DNA of 64,000 nt from Salinimonas profundi. Its GTDB lineage: Bacteria > Pseudomonadota > Gammaproteobacteria > Enterobacterales > Alteromonadaceae. Position 1 is the stretch's first letter. Each line of letters opens with the position of its first letter. The position numbers and the translations under genes are program-made. Below are positions 48,614 through 59,144 of this stretch, piece after piece. The notes under the pieces are model-generated. The model was given only the letters and a program-made list of their open reading frames with translations. It did no database searches and was not told the origin of the DNA. The stretch lies in the NCBI RefSeq assembly GCF_014750655.1, contig NZ_JABBXD010000006.1, forward strand, positions 186,001 through 250,000. The letters run 5' to 3'.

Positions 48614-50785
48614 ATGGATGTCTCTTTACTGCTCGACAGTCTGAACGACAAACAACGTGAAGCTGTGGGCGCGCCACTTTCCAATATGCTGGTACTGGCC
48701 GGCGCAGGCAGCGGGAAAACCCGCGTTCTGGTGCATCGCATTGCCTGGCTGATGGAAGTAGAGAACATCACGCCATTTTCCATTCTTGCCGTTACCTTTA
48801 CCAATAAAGCGGCCCGTGAAATGCGCGGACGCATTGAGTCGCTCATGGGCCGCAATCTGCACCATATGTGGATCGGGACTTTCCATGGTCTGGCGCACCG
48901 CTTGCTAAGAAGTCATCACGCGGAAGCCGGGTTACCTGAAAACTTTCAGATACTCGATTCCGATGACCAGTATCGCCTGGTCAAGCGTATTCTTCGGGCT
49001 ATGAATCTGGATGAAAAGCATTGGGCGCCCAAGCAGGTCCAGTGGTATATCAATGGTAATAAGGATGAGGGGTTACGGCCGCAGCACATCGAAACACATG
49101 GAGATGCTGTTGCGCAGAAAATGCGCGAGATCTATGCCGCTTATCAGGAGGCATGTGATCGCTCCGGTCTGGTCGATTTCGCCGAGTTATTGCTACGCGC
49201 GCATGAGCTGTGGGCCAAAAACCCGGAGATTCTGGCTCATTATCAGCGACGCTTTAAAGCCGTTCTGGTGGACGAGTTTCAGGACACGAACAATATACAG
49301 TATGCCTGGCTGCGGATGCTCTGCAGTACAGATACCAACAACATTATGATTGTCGGCGACGACGACCAGTCAATTTATGGCTGGCGTGGCGCTAACGTCG
49401 ATAATATTCATAAGTTTCTGAAGGATTTTACTCAGACCACCACCATTCGTCTGGAGCAGAATTATCGCTCTACCGGCAATATCCTTAATGCAGCCAATGC
49501 TGTGATTGATAACAACGCTGGCCGACTGGGCAAAGAACTATGGACCGAAGACAGCGAGGGAGAGCTGATCTCGGTGTATGCCGGTTTTAACGAATTGGAT
49601 GAGGCACGGTTTATTGTCTCACAGATTAAGTCCTGGCTGGATGACGGTAACCCGCTTAAAGAGTGCGCCATTTTATATCGTAACAATGCGCAGTCGCGAG
49701 TGCTGGAAGAAGCGCTTTTGCATGAAGCCATTGCCTATCGAATTTACGGCGGCCTGCGCTTTTTCGAAAGACAGGAAATCAAGGATGCATTGGGCTATCT
49801 GCGAATGATTAATCACCCGCATGATGATGCAGCCTTTGAAAGGGTGGTCAATACGCCCAGCCGCGGCATTGGTGAAAAGACGGTCACGCAGGTGCGCGTA
49901 ACTGCCCGTGAGCATAATTGTTCATTATGGCAGGCGAGTAACTTGTTGCTGTCAGAAGGCGCGTTGAAAGGACGCGCTGCTAATGCACTTCAAAGTTTTA
50001 CGTCGCTTATTGCTGACCTGGAACAAACCGTGTTATCGCTATCATTGGAAGAACAGGCAGATAAAACAATTAAAGGTTCTGGTCTGTATGCGATGTATCA
50101 GGCAGAGCGTGGTGAAAAAGCGCAGGCGCGGCTGGAAAACCTGGAAGAGCTGGTCACCGCCTGTAAACAGTTTATCGTGCCGGAAGAAGCTGATGAAATG
50201 ACCCCCCTATCCGCTTTTCTTGCTCATGCATCTTTGGAAGCTGGCGAGACACAGGCTGATACTGAACAGGATGCCGTTCAGATGATGACTATTCACAGTG
50301 CCAAAGGGTTGGAGTTTCCGCTGGTTTTCATGGCAGGTGTGGAAGAGGGTATGTTCCCCTCCCAGATGACCAACGATGAGCCCGGTCGTATGGAAGAGGA
50401 GCGGCGGCTTTGCTATGTGGGCATGACCCGCGCGATGAAAAAACTGTTCATCACTTACGCCGAGAGCCGACGCGTCTATGGGCAGGATAAATTCCATACC
50501 GCGTCACGATTTATCCGCGAAATTCCATCTGAATATGTGCAGGAAGTACGCCTTAAGAGCCAGGTATCCAGGCCGGTGCATAACCGCTTTAGTCGCGCAG
50601 CCTCGCATGAAGCATTTCAGGATAGCGGATTTACACTGGGGCAGCGGGTTACTCACCCTAAATTCGGCGAGGGTGTGGTATTAAACTTTGAGGGCGCCGG
50701 TGACCATGGTCGCGTTCAGGTAAACTTCGATGAGTTTGGCGCAAAATGGCTGGTACTGGCTTACGCTAAACTAAAGGCTAATTGA
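48614..50785 (+). CDS. uvrD: DNA helicase II
   Basis: 723 aa from ATG 48614; MDVSLLLDSLNDKQREAV matches the Escherichia coli N-terminus, so a GTG 12 bases earlier is rejected. Superfamily 1A helicase: Walker A AGAGSGKTRVL, motif II VDEFQDTN, motif III VGDDDQSIYGWRGAN, motif IV LEQNYRS, motif V TIHSAKGLEF, motif VI YVGMTRA. A C-terminal Tudor-like segment (VTHPKFGEGVVLNFEG) binds RNA polymerase. Unwinds DNA in mismatch and excision repair. LexA box upstream. Confidence 0.97.
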   Translation: MDVSLLLDSLNDKQREAVGAPLSNMLVLAGAGSGKTRVLVHRIAWLMEVENITPFSILAVTFTNKAAREMRGRIESLMGRNLHHMWIGTFHGLAHRLLRSHHAEAGLPENFQILDSDDQYRLVKRILRAMNLDEKHWAPKQVQWYINGNKDEGLRPQHIETHGDAVAQKMREIYAAYQEACDRSGLVDFAELLLRAHELWAKNPEILAHYQRRFKAVLVDEFQDTNNIQYAWLRMLCSTDTNNIMIVGDDDQSIYGWRGANVDNIHKFLKDFTQTTTIRLEQNYRSTGNILNAANAVIDNNAGRLGKELWTEDSEGELISVYAGFNELDEARFIVSQIKSWLDDGNPLKECAILYRNNAQSRVLEEALLHEAIAYRIYGGLRFFERQEIKDALGYLRMINHPHDDAAFERVVNTPSRGIGEKTVTQVRVTAREHNCSLWQASNLLLSEGALKGRAANALQSFTSLIADLEQTVLSLSLEEQADKTIKGSGLYAMYQAERGEKAQARLENLEELVTACKQFIVPEEADEMTPLSAFLAHASLEAGETQADTEQDAVQMMTIHSAKGLEFPLVFMAGVEEGMFPSQMTNDEPGRMEEERRLCYVGMTRAMKKLFITYAESRRVYGQDKFHTASRFIREIPSEYVQEVRLKSQVSRPVHNRFSRAASHEAFQDSGFTLGQRVTHPKFGEGVVLNFEGAGDHGRVQVNFDEFGAKWLVLAYAKLKAN

Positions 50786-50831
50786 ATAACGGGGAATGTT
50801 GCGCACAATATAGCTTAGGTAACAGAGGCTT

Positions 50832-52121
50832 GTGCGCGTGCAAAATAAGGTTCTTATCATAGAAGACAGCCGGACGGCCCTGAATATCGTTGTCAGGCTC
50901 GTTGAACAGACTGGTTTAGTACCGGTTGTCTCCCGTACCCTCACGGAAGCCCGTCACGTTTTTATTCATTCCACCCCTGAAGAGTTTCTGTGCGCAATAG
51001 TCGATTACAACTTGCCAGACTCACCCTGTGGTGAGGCTATCGACTTTTGTATCCAGAGCATCCTGCCGACGATTGTGGTGACAGGGCGACTGGACAGCGA
51101 TACTCGCGAAGATGTACTGCGTCGTGAGGTCGTCGATTACATCCCAAAAGAAAATGCACAAACATACGATTATCTTGCCCGCTTGCTTAAACGACTTGAG
51201 CACAACAAGCAAATAGGCGTTGTCGTGGCTGGTCAGGATCGTCCAACCGCAGTCAAAATGTACTCATTATTACGCCGGCACAACTTTATTACCTACGAGG
51301 CCAGTACGGCCGAAAAAACTTACCAGCTGGTGCGCGATAACCCTGAAATTCGGGTGGTGATCACCGGTCGGCACTTCAGCGATGATAAAAGTACCTCGGT
51401 CATTTCCAACTTACGCGTCGACTACCCTAAAGAGCGACTGGCCATTATCAGTGTCAGTGAGCCGGACGCCCAGCTGAACTCAGCACGTTTCATTAAATCC
51501 GGTGCTAACGACTTCTTACTGACACCATTTTGTCATGAAGAATTCTTATGCCGGATAACGCAAAATATTGAATTAATTGAACATGTTGAAGCACTGACTT
51601 CAATGGCGAATTCTGATTTCCTCACCGGCCTTTTCAATCGGCGCTATTTTCTAAGCAAACTATCAGCATTGGCAGCAAAACGGCCTGAACGTTACGCACT
51701 GGCAGTGCTTGATTTGGATAATTTTAAGCAGGTCAACGATACCTACGGCCACGATGCCGGAGATATTGTTCTGGTGCATACGGCAGCGGTATTACGACAA
51801 CACTTTGCCGATGCGGTCTTTGCGCGCTTTGGTGGCGAGGAGTTTTGTATCTTCATGCCCGATATCTGCGCCGAGCATGCGCTGAGCAGAATAGAGACGT
51901 TGCGCGCACTGATTAGTCAGCAGTCTGTGAAGGTCGGCGATGAGAACATTCACGTCACCATCAGCGCCGGACTGCTAACCGCCAAAGCGAGTTCCCTGGT
52001 TAGCAGCATCTCCCGCGCAGACAAGTTACTTTATCAGGCTAAAAATGCGGGCCGCAACTGTGTTGTCTCTGATATCGCGTTCAGTCGGGCCCTTGATCGG
52101 GCAGCCCAGAGAACTGCCTGA
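50832..52121 (+). CDS. Response regulator with two receiver domains and GGDEF output (diguanylate cyclase)
   Basis: 429 aa, GTG start. First receiver (residues 6-120): acidic pair ED near 11-12, phosphoacceptor D58 in AIVDYNLPDS and Lys in DYIPKEN. Second receiver (about 133-250) is degenerate: the strand normally ending in the phosphoacceptor reads VVITGRHF. GGDEF domain (about 265-420) has DLDNFKQVNDTYGHDAGD and active-site GGEEF, so it should make cyclic di-GMP. No RxxD inhibitory site precedes GGEEF. The layout recalls PleD. Its sensor kinase is not in the window. Confidence 0.9.
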   Translation: MRVQNKVLIIEDSRTALNIVVRLVEQTGLVPVVSRTLTEARHVFIHSTPEEFLCAIVDYNLPDSPCGEAIDFCIQSILPTIVVTGRLDSDTREDVLRREVVDYIPKENAQTYDYLARLLKRLEHNKQIGVVVAGQDRPTAVKMYSLLRRHNFITYEASTAEKTYQLVRDNPEIRVVITGRHFSDDKSTSVISNLRVDYPKERLAIISVSEPDAQLNSARFIKSGANDFLLTPFCHEEFLCRITQNIELIEHVEALTSMANSDFLTGLFNRRYFLSKLSALAAKRPERYALAVLDLDNFKQVNDTYGHDAGDIVLVHTAAVLRQHFADAVFARFGGEEFCIFMPDICAEHALSRIETLRALISQQSVKVGDENIHVTISAGLLTAKASSLVSSISRADKLLYQAKNAGRNCVVSDIAFSRALDRAAQRTA

Positions 52122-52128
52122 GCAGGCC

Positions 52129-53040
52129 TCAGGCGGCTCTGGCTTTTCGCGCACTGCGATACGCTTTCAGGGAATCAAAGCTGAAAATTACCAGTGCCGC
52201 CCATACAAAACCGAATGTAATCAGCCGGGCCGGCTCCAACGGCTCATCGTATAAATATACCGCCAGCAAAAACATCAGCGAGGGACCGATATACTGGAAA
52301 AAGCCCAGTGTCGAATACATCAGTCGCCGCGCCGCTGCCGTAAAGCATAATAATGGCGCAGTAGTCACAATACCCGCAGCTACCAGCAATACGTTCAGAG
52401 TAACCGTGTTGGTAAACATATTGGAATGCACCGACCCAAACCATATCCAGTAACCAATGGCCAGCGGAAGCAGCATCAGCGATTCAATAAATAAGCCTGG
52501 CAGCGAATCTACCGACACCTGCTTTCTGAGTAATCCATAAACCCCGAATGTGCCTGCCAGCACCAGCGCAACCCAGGGCAGATAGCCATGAGCAAGAACC
52601 AGAATACTAACGCCGATCACCGCCAGAATTACCGCGAATCGTTGCATAGGACGTAGCTTCTCGCCTAAAAACATCCGTCCCAGAAATACATTGAGCAACG
52701 GGTTGATGTAATACCCCAGACTTGCATCAAGCAGATGATCATTATTAATTGCCCAGATAAACAGCAGCCAGTTAGCCCCCAACAGTACACCGGCAACCGC
52801 CAGCGTTTTCATCACCCGCGAGGAATACAGCGCAATTCTGACCTTGTTCCACTGTCTGGTAACGCCCAGCAGTATGATTAGCACTAACACGGACCAGACA
52901 ATACGATGCACCAGAATTTCCAGCGCGGGCATTACCTGTAACTGCTTAAAATATAAGGGTGCGACTCCCCACATGGTGTAGGCAGCGATGGCGCAAAGCA
53001 CGCCTGCCTGAGTGCGTTTCGCATCAGCGTCGATATGCAT
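52129..53040 (-). CDS. rarD: EamA-family transporter RarD
   Basis: 303 aa, about ten membrane helices. Start GVLCAIAAYTMWGVAPLYFKQL, HRIVWSVLVL, NWLLFIWAINNDHLLDASLGYYINPLLNVFLG and QYIGPSLMFLLAVYLYDEPL are typical of RarD (chloramphenicol-sensitivity protein). Substrate of RarD proteins is uncertain. Converges with the GGDEF gene. Confidence 0.92.
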   Translation of the reverse strand: MHIDADAKRTQAGVLCAIAAYTMWGVAPLYFKQLQVMPALEILVHRIVWSVLVLIILLGVTRQWNKVRIALYSSRVMKTLAVAGVLLGANWLLFIWAINNDHLLDASLGYYINPLLNVFLGRMFLGEKLRPMQRFAVILAVIGVSILVLAHGYLPWVALVLAGTFGVYGLLRKQVSVDSLPGLFIESLMLLPLAIGYWIWFGSVHSNMFTNTVTLNVLLVAAGIVTTAPLLCFTAAARRLMYSTLGFFQYIGPSLMFLLAVYLYDEPLEPARLITFGFVWAALVIFSFDSLKAYRSARKARAA

Positions 53041-53118
53041 ACGGGTAAATACCTGCGCGGTTGGCCGCCGCCTTTTTAAAGGCGGCGGAACGATTAGTCT
53101 TTGAAGGCGGGAAGTGTA

Positions 53119-54456
53119 TTACAGCAAAAACAGCGTGCCTAGCCCTAAGAAGGCCACAAACCCAACTATGTCGGTAACTGTCGTTAAGATGACAGAACCT
53201 GACAGTGCCGGGTCAATTTTTAGCTTATCCAGAATGACGGGGACGAAAACACCGGCAATCGCCGCGGCAACGATATTAAATAAAATCGCCAGACAAATGA
53301 CCACACCGATAAGCACATCAGTGAACCAGAAATAGGCAACCACACCGATAATAAGCGCCCATATCACCCCGTTTACCCCACCAACTTTGAGCTCTTTAAC
53401 CATCAGGGCCCGGGTATTGGCCTTAGTCACCTGCCCCAGAGCAAGCCCCCGTACGATCAGGGTCAGGGTTTGGCTACCGGCGATACCGCCCATGCTAGCA
53501 ACAATTGGCATCAGTACCGCCAGTGCCACGACTTGTTGTAAGGTGGCTTCAAATAAACCAATAAACCAGGAAGCAAGAAATGCGGTCAGCAGATTGATGC
53601 CCAGCCATACTGCGCGATTTCTTGCGCTTTTCGCTACCGGCGAGAACAAATCCTCGTCTTCGTCCATACCAGCGGTGGCCATGACCTGACGTTCATAGAA
53701 TTCGTTGATAAGTTCTGATGCAGAGGTGATATCCAACCTGCCTAACAATTTATTATTATCATCGACCACCGGCAGGGCGGCAAACCCGGAACGCTGCACC
53801 TGCAGCGAGGCATTGGTAGACTCATCAGTCCCTTTGAGGACCGGAATATTTTCTTCTATCAGTTCAACTAGTGGCACATGCTCCGGCGAACCAAAAATAC
53901 GGGTCATTCTGACTACCGCAGAAAACTGGGCTGAGCGATTGACCAGAAAAATAGTGTCGCAGTGACGCGGTACATTGCGGCGAATCAGTCGCAAACCATC
54001 ACGCACTTTGGCGTTTAGAGGCAGTACCAGCAGATCGTGGGTGAGCCAGTGTCCCACTTGATCATCGTTAAATTGTGTCGCTTCACGAAAGAATGTCTGC
54101 TGTTGTGCATCAAGTTCGGCATAAGCTAAATCCACCAACCGATTGGGCAGCGAGTCCATCAGCTCCAGCAGTTCTTCGGCTTCGATGTCTGAAAACAGTG
54201 CTGACCACTCTTCTTCCTCGGTGGCATCAATCAGAATTTCACGCGGATCAGAGCGCATCTCAACCAATACATCGAGCTTACGTTCACTGGGTAAGTCCTG
54301 CCACAACGACAAGCGCGGTTCGACGGGCACTGATTCCAGTAGCGTTGCTACGGCGACATCGTCCTGAGAAACAATAGCATCCAATACAGCCCCGGTATCA
54401 TCGGTGCTGTTCTCCGAGACAATCTCCTGAATCAGATCCGGTAAGGGTTCAGCCAC
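53119..54456 (-). CDS. mgtE: Magnesium transporter MgtE
   Basis: 445 aa. N-terminal superhelical domain (residues 1-125, LLELMDSLPNRLVDLAYAELD), a CBS pair (about 130-250) and a five-helix pore (about 280-445) with the conserved LMPIVASMGGIAGSQTLTLIVRGLALGQV and the C-terminal PVILDKLKIDPALSGSVILTTVTDIVGF signature whose Asp lines the Mg2+ path. Gating by cytosolic Mg2+ binding to N and CBS domains is known for the family. Confidence 0.95.
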   Translation of the reverse strand: MAEPLPDLIQEIVSENSTDDTGAVLDAIVSQDDVAVATLLESVPVEPRLSLWQDLPSERKLDVLVEMRSDPREILIDATEEEEWSALFSDIEAEELLELMDSLPNRLVDLAYAELDAQQQTFFREATQFNDDQVGHWLTHDLLVLPLNAKVRDGLRLIRRNVPRHCDTIFLVNRSAQFSAVVRMTRIFGSPEHVPLVELIEENIPVLKGTDESTNASLQVQRSGFAALPVVDDNNKLLGRLDITSASELINEFYERQVMATAGMDEDEDLFSPVAKSARNRAVWLGINLLTAFLASWFIGLFEATLQQVVALAVLMPIVASMGGIAGSQTLTLIVRGLALGQVTKANTRALMVKELKVGGVNGVIWALIIGVVAYFWFTDVLIGVVICLAILFNIVAAAIAGVFVPVILDKLKIDPALSGSVILTTVTDIVGFVAFLGLGTLFLL

Positions 54457-54633
54457 ATCGTTCTCCTTATTTTATGCTGCCTATTAAAAACGTTGCAGGG
54501 CCAGTGCAGGATCCACCACCTTACGCTTTTAATCTAATAAGCTGACAGAATAACAGTGACTTAGGCCGGGACAGAAAAGAAATTTGGATTAACCCGTGAA
54601 GCGCGCACTGAAAATGCGTAAAATCCCTGCGCG

Positions 54634-56484
54634 ATGACTTTAACTTCCTCCCAGACTGTACCCACAGACAATGCCGAACATGCTGACGCCCAGGAAATTC
54701 TTGAGCGGGTATTTGGCTACGCGTCCTTTCGTACCGGCCAGCAGGCGGTAATAGAAAATATCATTGATGGTCAGGATACGCTGGTATTACTGCCTACCGG
54801 TGGCGGCAAGTCACTGTGTTACCAGATACCGGCGATGGTCCGTCAGGGAACCGGCATTGTGGTCTCACCCCTTATCTCCTTGATGCAGGACCAGGTGGAA
54901 CAGCTTCAGGCTGTGGGTATAAAGGCCGCCTATCTGAATTCCAGCCTTGAACATGAGATGCAGCAGCAGATTCAGACAGCGCTGCTCAATGATGAGTATG
55001 ACCTGCTGTACGTGTCCCCTGAGCGTTTGTTACAGCCTTATTTCCAGAATTTGCTTCAGCAACTTACGGTATCCCTATTTGCCATCGACGAGGCGCACTG
55101 TGTCAGCCACTGGGGGCACGATTTCAGAATGGATTACCGCCTGCTGGGCAGGCTGAAAAGCCGATACCCCGACATCCCGGTAGTGGGGCTTACTGCCACG
55201 GCAGATGCCGCCACGCAGGCAGATATTCTGGTTCAGCTGAATCTGTCAGAGCCTTTTGTTTTTAAAGGTAGCTTTGACCGGCCCAACATCCGCTATCGGG
55301 TGATGCCCAAATATAAAGCGTTTGACCAGGTACTTGATTATGTCAAACAGCAGGATGGCAGCAGCGGTATTATCTACTGTAACAGCCGGGCAAAAGTGGA
55401 TGACTTATACGCCAAGCTTCATCGTGCCGGCATCAGTAGTGCTGCCTATCACGCCGGACTGGATGCCGACGAGCGCGAGTATGTTCAGCGTCGTTTTTTA
55501 AATGATCAGGTCGATATTGTAGTTGCCACCGTTGCCTTTGGCATGGGCATCAATAAGTCGAATGTGCGGTTTGTGGTACACCACGATGTGCCGCGCAGTA
55601 TTGAAAGTTATTATCAGGAAACGGGGCGCGCCGGACGGGACGGACTGGAAGCTGAGGCACTTTTGCTGTTTGATGAAAAAGATGCAGCCAGAGTCAGGCA
55701 ATGGATTGAACAGGGCGATAAACCTGAACGCAATCAGGTGGAAGTGCAAAAGTTTGCTGCCATGGAAGCCTTTGCTGAAGCGCAAACCTGTCGCCGTCAG
55801 GTACTGCTTAATTATTTTTCCCAGTTCAGTGACGAGGCCTGTGGTAACTGCGATATTTGTCTGGATCCGCCTAAACTCATTGATGGCCTGGTCATAGGTC
55901 AGAAAATTCTCTCGTGTATATTGCGCCTTGAACAGCAGGCGGCATCGCAATATGTCATCGATGTACTGCGCGGCAAGCAGCTTCGACGAATTATAGAAAA
56001 CGGCCATCAGGATTTATCGGTGTATGGTATTGGTAAATCTGAGTCTGACAGCTATTGGCACAATATGATTAACCAGCTCATTCATCAGGGCCTCATTCGC
56101 GTCGACCTGACTGCAGGTGCCGCGTTGCGGCTGACTGAAGCCGCCCGGCCGGTGCTCAAAGGTGATGTGCCGGTGAAACTTGCTGTGCCTCGCCTGACCT
56201 TCAAAGCCGAGAAAAAGCCGAAGAACAAGCCAGCAATCTACGACAAGGCACTGTTTAAGCGCCTTAAGCATTTGCGTAAATCACTGGCTGAGGAACACAG
56301 TGTGCCGCCGTATGTCGTCTTTTCAGATGCAACGCTGGCAGATATGGCGGCCAAAACGCCGACGACCCGCAATGATATGCTGGATGTCAGTGGAGTCGGC
56401 CGTACCAAAATGGATCGCTATGGCGAGGCGTTTTTGCAGCTGATCCTTGATTATCTCGACAGCACGATAAATAACGACTTTTAA
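54634..56484 (+). CDS. recQ: ATP-dependent DNA helicase RecQ
   Basis: 616 aa, full length. Helicase motifs: [40 protein letters not shown] box, [26 protein letters not shown]. RecQ-C-terminal zinc site with cysteines in [12 protein letters not shown]...[11 protein letters not shown], winged helix ([19 protein letters not shown]) and a C-terminal HRDC domain ([33 protein letters not shown]). 3'-5' unwinding for recombination and fork repair. Its stop abuts the convergent GST gene. Confidence 0.97.
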   Translation: MTLTSSQTVPTDNAEHADAQEILERVFGYASFRTGQQAVIENIIDGQDTLVLLPTGGGKSLCYQIPAMVRQGTGIVVSPLISLMQDQVEQLQAVGIKAAYLNSSLEHEMQQQIQTALLNDEYDLLYVSPERLLQPYFQNLLQQLTVSLFAIDEAHCVSHWGHDFRMDYRLLGRLKSRYPDIPVVGLTATADAATQADILVQLNLSEPFVFKGSFDRPNIRYRVMPKYKAFDQVLDYVKQQDGSSGIIYCNSRAKVDDLYAKLHRAGISSAAYHAGLDADEREYVQRRFLNDQVDIVVATVAFGMGINKSNVRFVVHHDVPRSIESYYQETGRAGRDGLEAEALLLFDEKDAARVRQWIEQGDKPERNQVEVQKFAAMEAFAEAQTCRRQVLLNYFSQFSDEACGNCDICLDPPKLIDGLVIGQKILSCILRLEQQAASQYVIDVLRGKQLRRIIENGHQDLSVYGIGKSESDSYWHNMINQLIHQGLIRVDLTAGAALRLTEAARPVLKGDVPVKLAVPRLTFKAEKKPKNKPAIYDKALFKRLKHLRKSLAEEHSVPPYVVFSDATLADMAAKTPTTRNDMLDVSGVGRTKMDRYGEAFLQLILDYLDSTINNDF

Positions 56485-57150
56485 TCAGGCGTAATCGTAC
56501 TCACCGCCTTTCTCCAGTCCGCGCTGATAGGCATCCCGGTTGTGAATGCGCTTTATATAAGCATTAATTGCTGTCCATTTAGAGGCGTTTTCACGGGCCA
56601 CCAGCGCCTCCAGCGGAAAGCTCATCTGCACATCCGCTGCTGATGGGGCATCGCCGGCAAACCAGTCATTTTTAGAAAGATACGACTCAACATAGCGCAG
56701 ACTCTGGTTTAGGTTGGGCCCGTAGTAGTTATCCATAATGGCATCAAGAATCTTCGCGGCCAGCGGACGAATTAATGCAGGGCTCTTCTGTTTTGCTTTT
56801 TTAAATACCAGACTGGCCACCAGTGGCGGCATCAGAGAGCCTTCTGCAAAATGCAGCCAGAACAGATAATCCTGATATACCTTCTTATCCGACGGTACAG
56901 TAAAACTGCCCGCGCCGTATTGGTGAATAATGTATTCAACAATGGCACCGGACTCGGCCATTTTACTGCCATCCTCAAATTCGAGTACCGGTGAGCGTCC
57001 CAGTGGATGGACCGCTTTTAATGAATCAGGTGCCAGGTTGGTTTTAGGATCGCGCTCGTAGCGTTCAATCCGGTAAGGGACTTCCAGTTCTTCCAGCAGC
57101 CATAATATACGTTGAGAACGTGAGTTATTTAAATGATGAACGGTGAGCAT
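56485..57150 (-). CDS. Glutathione S-transferase family protein
   Basis: 221 aa. Thioredoxin-fold N-terminus (MLTVHHLNNSRSQRILWLLEELEVPYRIERYERD) with Asn-Ser at the usual glutathione-activating position, SPVLEFEDGSKMAESGAIVEYI for the glutathione-binding loop, and an all-helical C-terminal domain (YFAGD-type motif WFAGDAPSAADVQMSFPL). Substrate unknown. Confidence 0.92.
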   Translation of the reverse strand: MLTVHHLNNSRSQRILWLLEELEVPYRIERYERDPKTNLAPDSLKAVHPLGRSPVLEFEDGSKMAESGAIVEYIIHQYGAGSFTVPSDKKVYQDYLFWLHFAEGSLMPPLVASLVFKKAKQKSPALIRPLAAKILDAIMDNYYGPNLNQSLRYVESYLSKNDWFAGDAPSAADVQMSFPLEALVARENASKWTAINAYIKRIHNRDAYQRGLEKGGEYDYA

Positions 57151-57327
57151 AGTTCCCTCAAAATGTGATTATCGTTAATTCATGACAGCATCGTTCAGGC
57201 CTGCCGGTTTATGTAATGGTTTGATACGCCTGTCTGACAGGTCAGATTACCTGCATATTGTGCTTTTATCAAAGCGGGGCATTTGTTAGCTTAACGATTC
57301 TGAGACTTTCTTTTTCAAGGGTTCCGA

Positions 57328-58764
57328 TTGAAGCTCACTCATCTCTACGCGACCGAACTTAGCGACACGGTCACGCAGATACAACCTGATATTCCGGGCG
57401 ATTTACAATTGCAGCTGGTCAATCATCCCCATGCGCACGAGCTGGCATTACCTGACGTGTGGTGGCAAGACAACGCGCTTGCTCAGCAACTGGCAGATGA
57501 GGAGTTTGCGCTTTGTCGTCAATCGGTAGCGCAAAAATATGGCGGACATCAGTTCGGCCACTGGAACCCGATGTTAGGTGATGGTCGCGGATTATTGTTG
57601 GGCGAGGTGGAAAATCGCGCCAGTCAGCGCATAGATTTACACCTGAAAGGTGCCGGCCAAACGCCCTACTCGCGGCAGGGCGACGGACGTGCTGTGTTAC
57701 GTTCCACATTGCGTGAATATATCGGCTCAGAGGCCCTTTTTCATTTAGGCATTCCTACTTCCCGTTCGCTGTGTTTGTTCGACAGCCAGGAAATGGTGCT
57801 TCGGGAAACACCGGAAACAGCGGCAATGATGATAAGAACCGCGCCCAGCCATATCCGTTTTGGTCATTTTGAATACTACTACTATAGTGGTGATAGCGCT
57901 GCGTTGAAGCGGCTGTTCGAGCATACGTTTATTCACCATTTTCCCGACGCGCTCTCCCATAACAATCCCCACCAGGCGCTGCTAAAGGCTATCGTGCTGC
58001 GCACTGCAAGAATGATTGCGTTGTGGCAGGCTTATGGATTTGTACATGGTGTAATGAACACAGACAATATGTCTGTCCATGGTATTACCTTTGATTTTGG
58101 TCCGTATGCATTTATGGACAATTTCGTCAGTAATGCTGTGTTCAACCATACTGACCATCAGGGTCGCTATTCCTTCGACCGGCAGCCAGGTGTAGCGCTG
58201 TGGAATCTCAATGCGCTGGCGCAGGCCTTTTCTCAATATTGTGATACAGAGGCGATTAAACAGACGCTGATGCTGTTTGAACCTACCTTTATCTCTGCCT
58301 ATCAGCAAACGATGGTCAACCGACTCGGTTTTAGCAATGTTGATAACAGGTCGTTGGATCTGGTTAACCGCTTTTTGACCATGCTGGCCAATCAGCAGCG
58401 CGACTACCACCAGCTGTTTCGCAAATTAAGCATGATGGATCCATCGCAGGCTCAGTGCCCATTGCGTGACGACTTCATTGATCGGACGGAATTTGACATG
58501 TGGTGGCAGGATTATCGCGCCCATCGTCAGGATGAGGGAAATACGGATGCACAAGCTGCGCTGATGGATAGTGTCAATCCGGTGGTGGTGGCGCGCACCC
58601 ATCACCTCCAGCGTGCAATCGATGCGGCAGGTCGCGGTGACTACAGCGTCGCTAACTCTTTTATCGAAGCACTTAATACCCCGTTTGATGATAAGTGGGC
58701 AGGTACTGAGTGGGCTGGCGCCCCGGTTGATGATGCACAGGTAAGTTTGTCATGCAGCAGTTGA
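57328..58764 (+). CDS. selO: Protein adenylyltransferase SelO (YdiU)
   Basis: 478 aa, TTG start with AAGGG upstream; no nearer ATG preserves the N-terminal alignment. Pseudokinase-fold enzyme that transfers AMP to protein Ser/Thr/Tyr. The nucleotide region VAQKYGGHQFGHWNPMLGDGRGLLLGEV, KGAGQTPYSRQGDGRAVLRSTLREYI and the GVMNTDNMSVHGITFDFGPYAFMD active-site loop (Asn and Asp metal ligands) are all there. C-terminal SCSS keeps the conserved Cys that in some members is selenocysteine. Linked in other bacteria to redox stress. Overlaps the next gene by 13 bases. Confidence 0.95.
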   Translation: MKLTHLYATELSDTVTQIQPDIPGDLQLQLVNHPHAHELALPDVWWQDNALAQQLADEEFALCRQSVAQKYGGHQFGHWNPMLGDGRGLLLGEVENRASQRIDLHLKGAGQTPYSRQGDGRAVLRSTLREYIGSEALFHLGIPTSRSLCLFDSQEMVLRETPETAAMMIRTAPSHIRFGHFEYYYYSGDSAALKRLFEHTFIHHFPDALSHNNPHQALLKAIVLRTARMIALWQAYGFVHGVMNTDNMSVHGITFDFGPYAFMDNFVSNAVFNHTDHQGRYSFDRQPGVALWNLNALAQAFSQYCDTEAIKQTLMLFEPTFISAYQQTMVNRLGFSNVDNRSLDLVNRFLTMLANQQRDYHQLFRKLSMMDPSQAQCPLRDDFIDRTEFDMWWQDYRAHRQDEGNTDAQAALMDSVNPVVVARTHHLQRAIDAAGRGDYSVANSFIEALNTPFDDKWAGTEWAGAPVDDAQVSLSCSS

Positions 58765-59063
58765 CCAAAACGACGCTTCAGCGGGCGTTTACCCGTCTTG
58801 ATGCGGTTATCGAAGTATCACTGGCCTTGCCTGAAACACCACTTAAAGCACAGCAGCTGACACAGGCGCTGGCCACACACTTTGCGCTTACCCCCGGCGA
58901 GGCTGACTGGGGGGCCGATCGCTATCAGGTTGCGCTGAATTCTGCTGGCAATAACAACGAGTTAAGATGTATCTTATGTATTGAGTGGTTATGCGAAGCT
59001 ATCTGGCTGGAGCCCACAGGTACGACTACAATAGAATCACTGTGGCAAGCGCTGAAGGAATAG
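58752..59063 (+). CDS. Small hypothetical protein coupled to selO
   Basis: 103 aa, beginning inside the last codons of selO (13-base overlap). Mostly helical, no signal peptide, no membrane helix. Cys pair CILC in the middle (ELRCILCIEWLCEAIW). I recognise no family. Translational coupling suggests joint expression with SelO, possibly as partner or target; this is inference. Confidence 0.7.
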   Translation: MQQLTKTTLQRAFTRLDAVIEVSLALPETPLKAQQLTQALATHFALTPGEADWGADRYQVALNSAGNNNELRCILCIEWLCEAIWLEPTGTTTIESLWQALKE

Positions 59064-59144
59064 TGCCGCCCAAATACTGAGAGCACATCACAATAAATAC
59101 AGTGTTATCAGCACCGCGCGGAGGCGCTTTTAAAAGGAAATGCA

